The translations under genes were made by a program, and so were the position numbers. Positions 48,091-58,872 of a stretch of DNA of 64,000 bases are shown here, piece by piece. The notes under the pieces were generated by a model. The model had not been told where the DNA came from and ran no database searches. It was given only the letters and a program-made list of their open reading frames with translations. Where the stretch lies: positions 9,690,841 through 9,754,840 of the forward strand of contig CM033116.1 of the NCBI GenBank assembly GCA_019321725.1. Direction: 5' to 3'. This stretch comes from Paulownia fortunei. Its lineage: Eukaryota > Streptophyta > Magnoliopsida > Lamiales > Paulowniaceae. How positions within the stretch are numbered: position 1 is the stretch's first letter; each line of letters opens with the position of its first letter.

Positions 48091-49232
48091 GGCAAAATAC
48101 AATATCCCTTGAACTTAACCCAAGGTCGTATTTATCCCCTAAACTTCCTAAGATAAATATTTACCTCCCTAAATCAAATTTGAATTTAAAATTTGGATAA
48201 AATTGCCCTTAATAAAATAAAATAATATATTTTTAGTATATTTTGAATATTTATACCCCAATTTTGATTTCAGATTCTTTATTAATTAGAAAAAATATTT
48301 TAAATTATTTTTAAAAAAATAATTAGTAATTTTAATTAGTAATTCAAATTTTAAAAAATGATAGTAATAAATGAGTATAATAAATACACAAACATATAAA
48401 ATATGAAAATTATTTTGAATATTTGAATTCAAAATAAAGTATTAACTATTTAATCTAAATGAATTTCAAACTCATAAAGATAAATACGTATATTTTCGTA
48501 TACTTAATTTATATATATATATATATATAATTTTTAAAATTGTTGATAGTTTATATTTTTAATATAATGATATATGTAAAAACATAATATTTTAGTAATG
48601 TTTAAACATCTTTAACAATCTTTGCTTGAATAACAAAATTTAGTATCCAAAATATCATTATAAAATTAATTAGATGTGTTTTCAATTTGTTTCATGAATC
48701 ATATGGAGTGTTCAATAAATGAGATGATTTACTAACGTTATATTTTGGATCAAGACTTTTGCCCAAAAATAAAGAAAAAAAATAAAAGGAGAAATAATAT
48801 ATGTATAAATTAAATTTATAAAAATATACTTATTCATCTTTATCTTTAAGAGTTTAAAACTCATTTAGATTAAATAGTTAATATTTTATTTTGAATTTAA
48901 ATAATCAAAATAATTTTTTTATATTTAATTTTTGTGTATTTATTATACTCAACTATTACTTTAATTTTTTAAAATTTGAATTGCTTAAGTTACAAATTAC
49001 TCTTTTTCATAAAATAATATAATTTAAAATATTTTATTATTAATAAATAATTAAAATCAAAATTGGGTCTAAATATTGAAATTATGCTAAAATCTACATA
49101 AATTTATTTTATAAAAGCAATTTTATCAAAATATTAAATTCAAATTTGATTCACGGATAAATGTTACATTAACAAGTTTAAGGGATAAATGTGACCTAAG
49201 ATCAAGTTCATGAGGTGTTATTGTATTTTGTC
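48091..49232. mobile_element. Mutator-like MITE with long terminal inverted repeats (second copy)
   Basis: 1.14 kb. Left end GGCAAAATACAATATCCC; right end in reverse GACAAAATACAATAACAC. The arms stay similar for about 100 bases, both containing atttatccc(c/t)taaact and aatcaaatttgaattt. Flanking 10-mers TATTATATAT (48081-48090) and TATTAGATAT (49233-49242) match at 9 of 10, fitting a 9-10 base Mutator target duplication. The interior is AT-rich and non-coding. It shares the GGCAAAAT terminus with the element at 44631. Confidence 0.75.
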
Positions 49233-49242
49233 TATTAGATAT

Positions 49243-49260
49243 ATATTATATAAAATATGT

Positions 49261-49292
<32 letters not shown>

Positions 49293-50925
49293 TCATATAT
49301 GTAGGTGTATGTAGGTTTATGCATTTGTGCATGTATGTGCACACACACATAATGAGAATGACCAAACAAACAAGAATTCAGAAATAATTGTGTCATATTA
49401 TTATTTTAATAAAAAAAATTTTTTTGAGAAAAATATTTTGATGCATACAGAAAACATGTATCAAGAATCAATTAATCCAGCAATTTATGCTTTCAATCCT
49501 CTCCCAAAATTGTCTCGCAAAAACCCTTATATGCAAGTCAACAACTACTTGTAGAGAGTAATAAGAGATTAAGAGTGCTTGAATACAATGCAAAGAAGTG
49601 TAAAAATGTGCATTACGGTTTATGAAGGACTTATTAGTAAGCAAAATCATTAAGATAATTGAATAAAAAGTATCATATTATCTTTTTTAGATAGACAATA
49701 TAAGGCAAGTCAATCACTAATTAAGTGATGCAATTAGAATATGATTCTCTTTCCTTATTCAATACTCATTAGAATTTGACTAGACTTTTCCTAATAGTGA
49801 GCAAGGTTTTCAAGCATTAGTTGGATAAGAGTTGACATCACCAATTCGAACCAATCCAGGTCAATCAATCTATGTCCATCTAAGTTGGTTTCAATCATCA
49901 GTTCAGCTACCTTACAATATTAAGACCAAAAGGGACCGCTACCCATCAATCAAATAGGCTGAACGAACAACGGTTCCATGAAAAGGTTCACATTGTGGCC
50001 CAAACTTATTGAGCCCAACTAAGTGGGTCAAATGGCCACATCAAATTTATTTTTAAGAAACTAAGTTTTAATTTATAATATTCAAAAATTAAAAAAAAAA
50101 TGAAAGTCATATAATGGGACAAAGAATATTGATTAATTTTTCTATCAAAAGATACTATGATCCTTTTGGTCACAATCTAATTTTTCTCACAACACCTTTA
50201 TCATATTATATCTTATGAACAATGAAACGTAAAAAAATAGAGAAAAGTGTTTGTTTTATGCACCTAAATATTTGTCAATAAAAAAAAAATACTAACAGAG
50301 CCTCTTTAATCGGAAATAAATGTACTTGCAGGTTAATTTTTTAAGTCTCAAACTCAAAAAATAACTCTTACCATTATAGTTCAATTTTTCAATCATATAA
50401 TTTTAAAGAGCATAAAAATGCAGAACTTGAAAAAAGAAAAAGAAAAAAGAAAAAAAAACTGTTGCTTGTTTTTCTATAAAGTATGAATTTGAACTTGAAA
50501 AGTACACCGATTGAAAGTTCAAGAGCTCAAATTATGCCAAATATTGGAAACACAAGACCATGCATGGTAAACCAATAAGGAAGAAATATATAGACGGTGA
50601 TGGTATTTCACAATTCATTTAATTAATAATGTCCAAATTAAGTGGGTTAACTAATCGATTCAAATAATTCAGACAATTATTTTTTAGAAGAGATCACAAA
50701 CGAAACTTATTTTCTCCTCTGTAGAGAAGTAACAAACTATTATACTATTACTACAAAATTTATAACACTACAAGAGGACATGATATATATAAATAACGAA
50801 ATTGTTGAGGCGTAAAACTAATCCATTTACAATTAACACAAATCAGAAACAAAAGAATCAATGCATATCCTCCTGAACAGGAAAAAAAATAAAAAAAAAT
50901 GATAAAGGTAAATGATATAATTGCA
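49243..50925. other. Intergenic sequence downstream of the RING gene
   Basis: An (AC)n(AT)n microsatellite lies at about 49260-49292. No convincing gene. A segment at about 49680-50040 is less AT-rich and could be an old LTR fragment, but I found no partner. Confidence 0.45.
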
Positions 50926-51312
50926 TTAAACAATAGTTCTGCATAGTGGGCAAGTATAATTCGTAATCAGCCACGGTAGGACGCAACAAGCATGAAACTT
51001 ATGGTTGCAGGCGGCGATGGCGGCGCATGTATCGCCGTCTTTATATTCCTCCAGGCAGATGGCGCAGCCACCGGAGTTTTTCCGAGCATAAGTATCGTAC
51101 ACTATTTCTACATGGCCGTAGATTGGTGGTTGTGCGGCGATGATTTGGGCTGTGGCCGCCTCCTCCTCCTCCTCTTGAGTGTCGGATTGCGCATTGTACC
51201 TGATTATTGGTGTTAATATCAAGTGATATATAAGAACATACAAAACCCATAACGCCAGAATGGTTCCTAATACCACCAAATTTAGTATCAAGTAATCTAA
51301 TACGTTGGACAT
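50926..51312 (-). CDS. RING-H2 finger protein, ATL-type E3 ubiquitin ligase
   Basis: A single-exon gene of 128 residues. An N-terminal membrane segment (about residues 8-37) is followed by an acidic run (Glu47-Glu51). A RING-H2 finger follows, with zinc ligands Cys83, Cys86, Cys102, His104, His107, Cys110, Cys121 and Cys124. Trp114 is at the position that usually contacts the E2. The finger ends four residues before the stop. RING-H2 proteins of this layout (ATL family) act as membrane-bound E3 ligases that transfer ubiquitin from an E2; the substrate is unknown. It is short for an ATL, with no C-terminal extension. The GC-rich, stop-free reading frame and complete ligand set argue for a functional gene. 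A Tourist-like MITE lies about 205 bases upstream of the start codon. Confidence 0.9.
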   Translation of the reverse strand: MSNVLDYLILNLVVLGTILALWVLYVLIYHLILTPIIRYNAQSDTQEEEEEAATAQIIAAQPPIYGHVEIVYDTYARKNSGGCAICLEEYKDGDTCAAIAACNHKFHACCVLPWLITNYTCPLCRTIV

Positions 51313-51516
51313 AGGTCAAGGCTTTTAGGAAATTAATGAAGATTGAAAGAGAGAAAGCACACAGTAGTAGTTGGGTATGATGCTTGTTCATTCAAATAGG
51401 GAACGAAGTAATGATTTACTTTAGACAGTCTTTTGCAGGATAATCTTAGAGGACTCTTGCGTCAAGAAGTTTTCAGTTGTGTATTTTTAGCCGATGTTAG
51501 TTCTCATTTCCAATTA

Positions 51517-51884
51517 AAATGTTTGGCTAAGTTTATTTAAAAGAACTTATAAGATATTTTTGAAGTTTATAAGATATTAGATCTTATATTAAAAATAAGT
51601 TATTGAAGTGTTTTGATAAAATAAGATCATGAAACTTTAAATATGTTAATAATGACAATTTTGCAATTAAAACTATCAAAATTAAATGAATTTGTTAAAA
51701 TAAGATTTTATTTTGAAAATAAATTGGGGTTAATGTACTTTTTGTTTTTTAGTATTATAAGTTTATTTTTTTATCTTATAAGCTCTTTCAAAATAAAATT
51801 ACCAAATACTTTTTGATAGTTTATAAACTCTTAAATAGTTTATATGATATTTTGAAGAGCTTACAAACTTAGCCAAATACCGTT
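51517..51884. mobile_element. Tourist-like (PIF/Harbinger) MITE upstream of the RING gene
   Basis: About 370 bases. The left end AAATGTTTGGCTAAGTTTAT and the right end in reverse ACGGTATTTGGCTAAGTTTG are inverted repeats. TTA/TAA triplets lie next to both ends (51514-51517 and 51884-51887), though their exact register is unclear. The interior phrase aaataagttattgaagtgtt also occurs in the split copy at 53995/63874. No coding sequence. Confidence 0.7.
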
Positions 51885-52794
51885 TAAGTTCAAAGATAAA
51901 ATTAAGTTAAATAAAATAGTAATAATGTAATTTATCTATCTAAAAATTCAAGAAAATATATCTAAGAATTTGTGAAGTAAAGTTAGCTTAAAAATCATTA
52001 AACCTGAAGGTGTTATTGTAAAAGTTAATGGTTGGTTTTTGCAATGAAATTTTAGTGGAATAGATTTTGTGCATTGAAATATTTTTACGGGTTTTTTTGG
52101 ATATAAAAAATTATTTTAAGAGTTCTTTTTAGCAATTTCTCATTAATTTATGAAGTTTCTCTTATTTAATAACCCATGATCGGTTGAGCTAAGTTAGTAA
52201 AATACAGAAGGGAAAAACAGATCGCTATGTTATGCAAATGAGTATATATAACACAATTATTTAAAAACAAAATTATAAAGTGAAAATCAATTATTAATGC
52301 ACTCGTTGAATTGTTTGCAACTAAAAAAATGGCATCTTACATATAAAAATTAATTTATGTCCAGTGTTTAAAAGATAAATGTCCATTGAGGTGATCAGTA
52401 ACAATGGCAAATGATTCATAAAGATAAAGCTGCATTGCGTTCAATCAAAATACGAAAATTTTATTACATAGAAACAATGAAAATCTGTTCACCAAACTAA
52501 GCATCTTTAACGATTGTAAAGGAATGGAAACATGCATTAAAATATGATCGTTCACATATATATAAGATTACCACAATATTTTAAATTAAATCTAAGAATA
52601 ATTTTTACAATCGTATCAAAGAAATTACTTATACGACTTAATTAATTGTCAAGGAATCGTAACATTCATCAAAACATAGATCACTCTCAAGGTTACCAAG
52701 ATGTTACAAATTAAATTTAAAAGTTATTTTTTATAGTCGTATTCATATCAATAAAATTCATTAAATGACTTAATTTATTTTCTATTAGGAATTT
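51885..52794. other. AT-rich intergenic sequence
   Basis: No gene or clear repeat boundary. Part of 52440-52790 may belong to the old LTR relic that follows. Confidence 0.45.
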
Positions 52795-53065
52795 TTCAAG
52801 GTAAATATACTGAGCATGTTCTCTAACAAGAGAACAACATATATGCACTAATTTTCTACACTAATATCCATAGAAGGAGATATCTCCTAATTGAAGATAC
52901 ATCAATTGCGCTAATCTATTTGAATCAATAATGCACAACTCAATGGTTTTTTTCACTATGGATATTTAAGATCAATGTCTTGAGGGATATGTTTCTTGGT
53001 CTTCATTCTATGGTCCGACCATATTTGTTAGTCATAATATGATATATGAACTGCATTATATGCTT
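52795..53065 (-). repeat. Ancient relic of the long-LTR copia family LTR
   Basis: The order of phrases follows the LTR segment at about 9170-9440: ctaacaag..., acatatatgcac, ...ctctacactaat, gacatc/gatatc, then ...catgtt...atga and ggtccgaccat. Similarity is weak but collinear over about 270 bases. It is probably a much older insertion in the same orientation as the two minus-strand copies. Confidence 0.45.
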
Positions 53066-53319
53066 AAAAACTAAATTTTACAATTCTTTTGATATGCCGT
53101 ATGCCACTATCGATTCCAAAATGAAGGCTCTATTATTGTTGTTGTATATCAATTAACTTGTTATGTTCATTTAAATATGTACCAGTGGTCAATTAGTTGA
53201 TTTGTGAAATTTATTTGAATAATATTAAGAAACTTAGCAAATATTCAAGCTTGAAATTTGCGTACTAAGAAATCGGCAAATTATTTATAGATTTAGTTAA
53301 AGCCAAACACAAAATAGAT
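53066..53319. other. Spacer between relics
   Basis: No recognisable content. Confidence 0.4.
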
Positions 53320-53460
53320 CGAGAGTTTGAAGATGCATGAAAATTATCAACTACCAAAGTTCAAATAATTTGATGGGATAGGAGATCCCAGGCAGCATGC
53401 TGTTCAGTTTGTTTCTTTTTTGAAAATTTTTAAAGCCATGCTACCAGTATTATTGTGAGT
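53320..53460 (+). pseudogene. Fragment of a Ty3/gypsy gag
   Basis: Plus-strand translation near 53345-53450 reads YQLPKFK, then after a stop FDGIGDPRQHAVQFVSFLK. The FDGxGDPRQH phrase is characteristic of plant gypsy gag proteins. Only about 45 residues remain. It might belong to a different element from the gypsy at 54171, which has no gag of its own. Confidence 0.45.
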
Positions 53461-53994
53461 AAATATTTTTTCCAGATAAGAAAATTAATTAATTAAATCA
53501 TTTAGAAATTTGTAAATTCTTTCTACTTCCTATTCTTTATGCATAATATTAGGAGTTTCATTCCCTATTATTATAGCCCTTGACATTGAAGTTAATGTAA
53601 ATAGCATGTTTATTCTATAACATTATTATGTAGTATGATAAACAAGTGGAACAACCAATTATAAAAAAATCCAACTAACATTAATGCATTTGAAAGTAAA
53701 AAATGATCATTATTCTGACCGGAAATTGATGCACAAGGCTTCGATGGTAAATAAGAATTACTTCAATACCTTTATTCTTCTAAAATTCAAATAAAAAAAA
53801 ATTGACATTTTTCTTTAGAGCATGATCGGACTTTGAGACTGACAATTGCTCCTTGCCCCCTTGGCAGTTTCAATTTTGGATCCGTCCCTAATAAGTAAGG
53901 AGCAAGCAGTAACTTTTTGTTTCTTTCTCTATTGGGTTAGGGTTTGGATTAGGGGCTAGCTTGTTTGTTTTAGTAAAGGAAATATAGTTGGAGT
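53461..53994. other. Spacer, no gene recognised
   Basis: AT-rich, with stops in all frames at short intervals. Confidence 0.45.
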
Positions 53995-54170
53995 AGGAAG
54001 TTATTTGAATGAAATTATAAACTTTTTAATTACAAGATGTTGGAGGTTTGTAAGATCTCTTAAAGTGTTTGGTAAATTTTTTAGAAAAAAGTGCTTTATA
54101 AGCTTTCAAAATAAAATATTAAAATTTTATAAGTTATTTTTTAAAAAGTAAGGATATTCTAGCTTATTTT
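53995..54170. mobile_element. Left half of a Tourist-like MITE, split by the gypsy element
   Basis: The sequence (gtttgtaagatctc..., agtgtttggtaaatttttt, ataagctttcaaaataaaat) is collinear with the reverse complement of 51740-51880. It breaks at 54170, where the gypsy LTR starts, and the remainder of the MITE resumes at 63874. Confidence 0.6.
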
Positions 54171-54636
54171 TGTTGTGTATGAAAATTGTATTAAATTTTT
54201 ATTTATTTATTTTATTTTTATTTGAGCCTAATAGATAATTAACTCAAACCCAGAGGTAAATTGATAGCCCAACTCCTATGAGAGGCCCAAGTGGCCCAAA
54301 GATACAATACATTTGCCTCATAAGGTAGCCAGGTCCACAAAACCTACATTAAATTAAAAACCCATGAGATCCATGTCCCAAAATAAACATGTATAAATAA
54401 CTCCAATCTCCATATTTTCAAGGTACGCCATTTTAGTTCACACTTTAAGTTAATACTTATTCTCTCGGATATTTACTGACTTAAGTATAAAAGAGGCTTC
54501 CCTAGGACAACTCCAGGGCCCTCCTGACCGTCTGTTTGTGTTGTAGGCAGGGACCCCATATTCAGGAATCACAAGTTCGTGAACACGTGTCAAGGATTTA
54601 TGGACACACCTCAGTATACGAAAAATAGCAGCATCA
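54171..54636 (+). repeat. 5' LTR of the gypsy element
   Basis: 466 bases from TGTTGTGTATG to GCATCA. Collinear with 63418-63873, e.g. the shared gaatcacaagttcgtgaa and cacacctcagtatacgaaaa. A TATA-like tataaataac lies at 54391. Confidence 0.85.
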
Positions 54637-54637
54637 T

Positions 54638-54650
54638 TTTGGCGCCGTCT
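54638..54650 (+). promoter_or_regulatory. Primer-binding site of the gypsy element
   Basis: ttggcgccgtcta, two bases inside the 5' LTR. The TGGCGCCGTCTGTGG type of site is common in plant gypsy elements. Confidence 0.75.
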
Positions 54651-54809
54651 ATGAAAAAATCCTATCGTAGCACTTAGGAATGATGCAGTCTCAAACGGAT
54701 CCCAGCCTGGTGAGGACCAGCTTGTGGTCGCTCGTCTAAGGCAAGGAAAGCTTTTTTGTGTTCATCCCCAGGAGCGCATTTTTAACATCTCCTCCAGCCA
54801 AGCGGAGTA

Positions 54810-56534
54810 TACAACCTACAAAGACAATAAGAGAATATCACATTTGACGATTGCGATCTAGACTCTACAGGGGAAGCACACGACGAGGCCCTAGTCATCT
54901 CGGTTGGTTTGGCAAACTCCTGGGTCAAGAAGGTCCTAATTGACATAGACAATTCTGCAGATGTCATTTCCCTCCACACATTTCTCCACTTAGGACGGAT
55001 AACTCTTGCATGACTCCAACTAATGCTACTCTCCAAGGTTTTGAACATAAAGAGGTGAAAGTAGTGGGAGAGGTCACACTCCCCTACTCTCTAGGATTAT
55101 ATCCCCATTGTGCAACTAAGATGGTGAAGTTCTTGGTGGTTCAAGATCCATTGCGGTACAACATAATATTAGGCAGACCTAACCTCAACTTATTTGGAGT
55201 TGTCTCCTCCACTTTCCACCTGAAAATGAAGTTTCTCACTCCAGCTGGGATAAGTGAGGTGTTGGGAGAAAGAAGGATGGCCAGAGAATGTTGCTTCACC
55301 TCCCAGAATGAGCATGCTGAATCATTCAACTTGCACGTTGAAGGAAAATCGGAGCCCAGACTTGATGCAGCATTAACTCCTATGTTGGACCCCAAGAGCA
55401 TCTCTGCAGAGGAAGAACAAGTGAGTAAAGAAAGAAAGATGGAAGAGCCTAGGCTAGAGGTAGCTGAGGAGTTGAAGGAAATCGTGTTGATTCTAAGAGA
55501 GAAGACGAAGACAGTTCGCATTGGTGCTCACTTAGATGTGGCTGCCGAACAAGAAATGATAACTTTCCTTTGGGAAAATATATAAGTGTTCGCTTGGGAA
55601 ATAGGCGATTTGCAGGGAATACCTCCCGAATTAGCTGTTCACCATCTCAATGTAGATCCCAACATTAGGCCAATCAAGCAGAGAAGGAGAACAATTGGAC
55701 CTGAGAGAAACATGGCCATAAATGAGGAGGTAGATAAATTGCTTGTAGCTTGCAACATCCAGCCCGTCCAATACCCCAAATGGTTAGTCAATGTGGTGAT
55801 GGTGCCCAAGTTCGGAGGGAAGTGGAGACTATGTATTGACTTCACATATTTAAACAAAGCATGTCTAAAATCTCCGTTCCCCTTGCCAAGGATTGATTTA
55901 CTGGTAGATACCACCTCTGGATATGAGTTGTTGAGTTTTCTAGATGTCTTCCAGGGGTACAACCAATTTCAACTAACTTGTGAGGACCAAGAAAATACAA
56001 GCTTTATAACATACCAAGGAATATTCTATTATACAATTATGTTTTTTGGGATGAATAATGTTGGGGCTACATATCAAAGGTTAGTTAATCAACTATCCGA
56101 ACATCAGATAGGTAAGAACATAGAGGTATACATCGATGATATGTTGGTAAAGGGTGCGAAAGAATGCTATCATGTGTCAGACTTGAAAGAATCCTTTGAG
56201 ATCCTTAAAGCTTGTAGAATGAAGTTGAACCCCACTAAGTACACCTTTGGGGTGCATGGAGGAAAATTCCTTGGATAAATGATATCCGAACGAGGCATTA
56301 AAACCAACCTAGAGAAGATAAACACTATCTTGAATATGTCCCCACCAACAACAACTAAGGAAATGCAGAAACTGGTCAAGCGCTTAGCAGCGTTAAATCC
56401 TTTCATCATGAGGTTAGCAGACAAAGGTCTTCCACTCTTCAAAATACTCAAACCAAAGGGCAATTGGAACGGACTCTAGATTGCTAGCAAGTATTTGAGG
56501 AATTGAAGAAATATTTGATCATACCACCCCCATA
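54810..56534 (+). pseudogene. Gypsy protease and reverse transcriptase (broken)
   Basis: Protease homology starts at about 54840; VLIDIDNSADVISL near 54930 has the active-site Asp but Asp-Thr-Gly has become Asp-Ile-Asp. A frameshift near 55010 is followed by 55010-55585, including LRYNIILGRPNLN. Reverse transcriptase at 55586-56278 keeps WRLCIDFTYLNKA and the catalytic YIDDMLVK near 56130. In-frame stops lie at 55583-55585 and 56276-56278. The connection domain follows to 56534, where a 1.57-kb insertion breaks the frame. No gag precedes it: only about 170 bases separate the primer-binding site from the protease. Confidence 0.82.
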
Positions 56535-58107
56535 AGTTGGTTTTATACCAACAATTCATATACCTTTTGATTAACATTTGGTTTTTTTTCAAGTATTTTT
56601 ACTACTTTTTATGCATTTAGTTTGAAATTTTATAGGTAATGACAAAATGAGAAGAAAATTGAAAGAAACCAAAAACTTGGTTGAAATGTTGAAGAATCTA
56701 AATTGTAGTGCAACTGATGGCAGTTTTTGTATTTTAATCATAACTCTTTGCTCAAATATGATTTTTCCTTGATTATTGAACCAATAGAAAGCCAAGAGAT
56801 ATATCTATAACTTCTATATTTACTTTACCACAAAATCTAATTATGTCGATCTCAATAAGAAAAATTGAGTTCAAGAGTCAGTACTGGGCTAAAATTTTCT
56901 ACTATGATATATTTTGGTATTTTAGGAATAACTATCTCCAAAGATGTCATAATTAGTTGATTCAAGTTCCTATGGAAAGCCAAGACATAGAGTTACAATT
57001 TGTATAAAGATACCAAAAGCCAGTTCGGACTAGAACATGGTAAAACATAGGTTTAAATAGGTTGAAGATGCTGAAGACAGTGCCTAGATGTCCTGTCAAT
57101 GTCTACACATTGCCACGTGGATAAAAGGGGTAAAATGGGTTTTCAGCCCTCTTTAGGGCTTCTACCATATGATCTTAAGGACCCCAAAGAGCCTCTAAAG
57201 GTATTCTTGGATGTGGGAAGCTGTTCTGGATAGAAAGAAGAATGCTGGATAGAAGGAGTCATTCATGGTGAGAAGAGAGCCATTCTTGAAGACAAGAAAA
57301 CCATTCTTGGAGACAAAGAGATCTTCAACCATTCCTCTCACTTCACAAATTGGTGAACAATTTTCATATTCTTTCTTATGTATTTCTTGAAGCTATATTC
57401 ATACATGATGAACTTAACTTTATTTCTAGAGAATGATGTAACCTTATTTGATCTTATATTTTGAATCCCAAATAATATTAGTTCAAATTATTCATCTTGT
57501 TTGTGTTATCTTATTTAGTATTGTATCTTGATTATTTGGTCATTAATTGAGAGTGTTTGATGTATGAGATTCGATACTCGAGAGAAAAAAGATTATACAT
57601 GATCATAAAGATAACATAACCTAGGAATTATAAAGTTGAGAAGCTTACGAAACCTTTGAAGTTTTGAAGAACAATTCATTGAACTTTTGTAGAGTTTTAT
57701 TCTTGAGTTTTTTTATAGAGATTGAAATTCATATTAGAACTCATAATGGCACTCGAGAGAGGAAATTGATGAGCTTAGAAATTCTTAACTTACATATGTT
57801 GTTAAATTGAATTGGTATGTTTTGAAAGGAAGAACATAGGTGATATTTAGGTGAGTCATTCCTCTAAAATTTTTTGTTCATAAGGTATTTGTTGTATTGC
57901 TTTTAAGAACTCTAGTCTTATCTTTTTGCATTTTTGTCTTACTTTACATTGTTTAATCATCACTTAATTTTTTAGATAAAATTGAGACTATTTGAACTAT
58001 AATACTTGCTGTATTTTTTTTATTATAATCCTTGTAAATATGATACTCAACTCACCGTTGTATTAAAACTTGATACCATGCACTTGCGATTTGCAAATTA
58101 TATCACA
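56535..58107. mobile_element. 1.57-kb unclassified insertion in gypsy pol
   Basis: Pol homology stops at ...ataccacccc (left) and resumes at cacccctgctgacc (right), so the intervening AT-rich DNA is an insertion flanked by a duplication of about 5-6 bases (CACCCC). It has no terminal inverted repeats or coding sequence I recognise. The last part (tgcacttgcgatttgc) resembles plant LTR or leader sequence, so a solo LTR of another gypsy family is possible, but TG...CA ends are not visible. Confidence 0.6.
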
Positions 58108-58872
58108 AATACACCCCTGCTGACCAAGCCAGAGGAAGGAGAGACATTATTCTTATACTTGGCAGTCTCTAAAGATGTTGTTAGTGCAGTCTCAATATGT
58201 GAGGAACAAAGAAAGCATTGCCCTATTTATTATATTAGTTGCACTTTGCGAGGTACAAAGTCGAGCTGCTCACAAATCAAGAAGTTAGCACTGGCCTCAA
58301 TCTTTAGTAAGCGGAAGTTGAGACCATATTTTTAATCATATCCAGTAGCGGTATTAACTAATCACCTGTTGAAGAAAGTCCTAACAAATCTAGAAGAATA
58401 GTGAAATGGACAGTGGAGCTAAACGAGTACGGAATAAAGTTCTGACCAAGGCCAACTATCAAAGCCTAAGTTCTTGTTGATTCTCTTATAAAAATGAAAG
58501 TAGATATACCCAATAATTCTCTTCCTACTTGGAACCTTTATGTGGGTGGCTCGGCCACCTCTTCTAAAAGTGGAGCAGAAGTCATACTAGAAAGCTTGGA
58601 GAGCGGCCAGTTGGAACACGCTATCAAGTTTGAATTTCCAACCTCTAACAATGAAGTGGAGAGAGCAAAGTTAGCCTTAGCAACGGAAGCATAAAGGCTT
58701 ATAACACATAGTGACCCCCAACTAGTAGTGAGCCAGACAGATGAAACTTATGAAGCACGAGACGAGAATATGGCAAAGTATCTTTCTCTAGTTAAAGTCA
58801 TACAATCCAAATTTGAGGAATTTGTGATAAGGCAGATCCCACGAAATAGGAATGAAAAGGTAGATCAATTGT
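58108..58872 (+). pseudogene. Gypsy RNase H domains (broken)
   Basis: Two consecutive parts. The reverse-transcriptase-linked RNase H is at 58108-58335 (EGETLFLYLAVSKDVVSAV ... KLALASIFSKRKLRPYF). A second RNase H-like domain is at about 58480-58860 (WNLYVGGSATSSKSGAEVIL, TSNNEVERAKLALA, SDPQLVVSQ, IRQIPRNRNEKVDQL). In the second, the first catalytic Asp of the usual YVDGS is Gly. Stops at 58336, 58400 and 58694 interrupt it. The frame runs directly into the inverted integrase block. Confidence 0.75.

Noticed and set aside
55141..55521. Antisense ORFs opposite gypsy protease and reverse transcriptase (also 55639-55962, 56170-56463)
   Set aside because: Shadows of the plus-strand pol, whose motifs are unmistakable.
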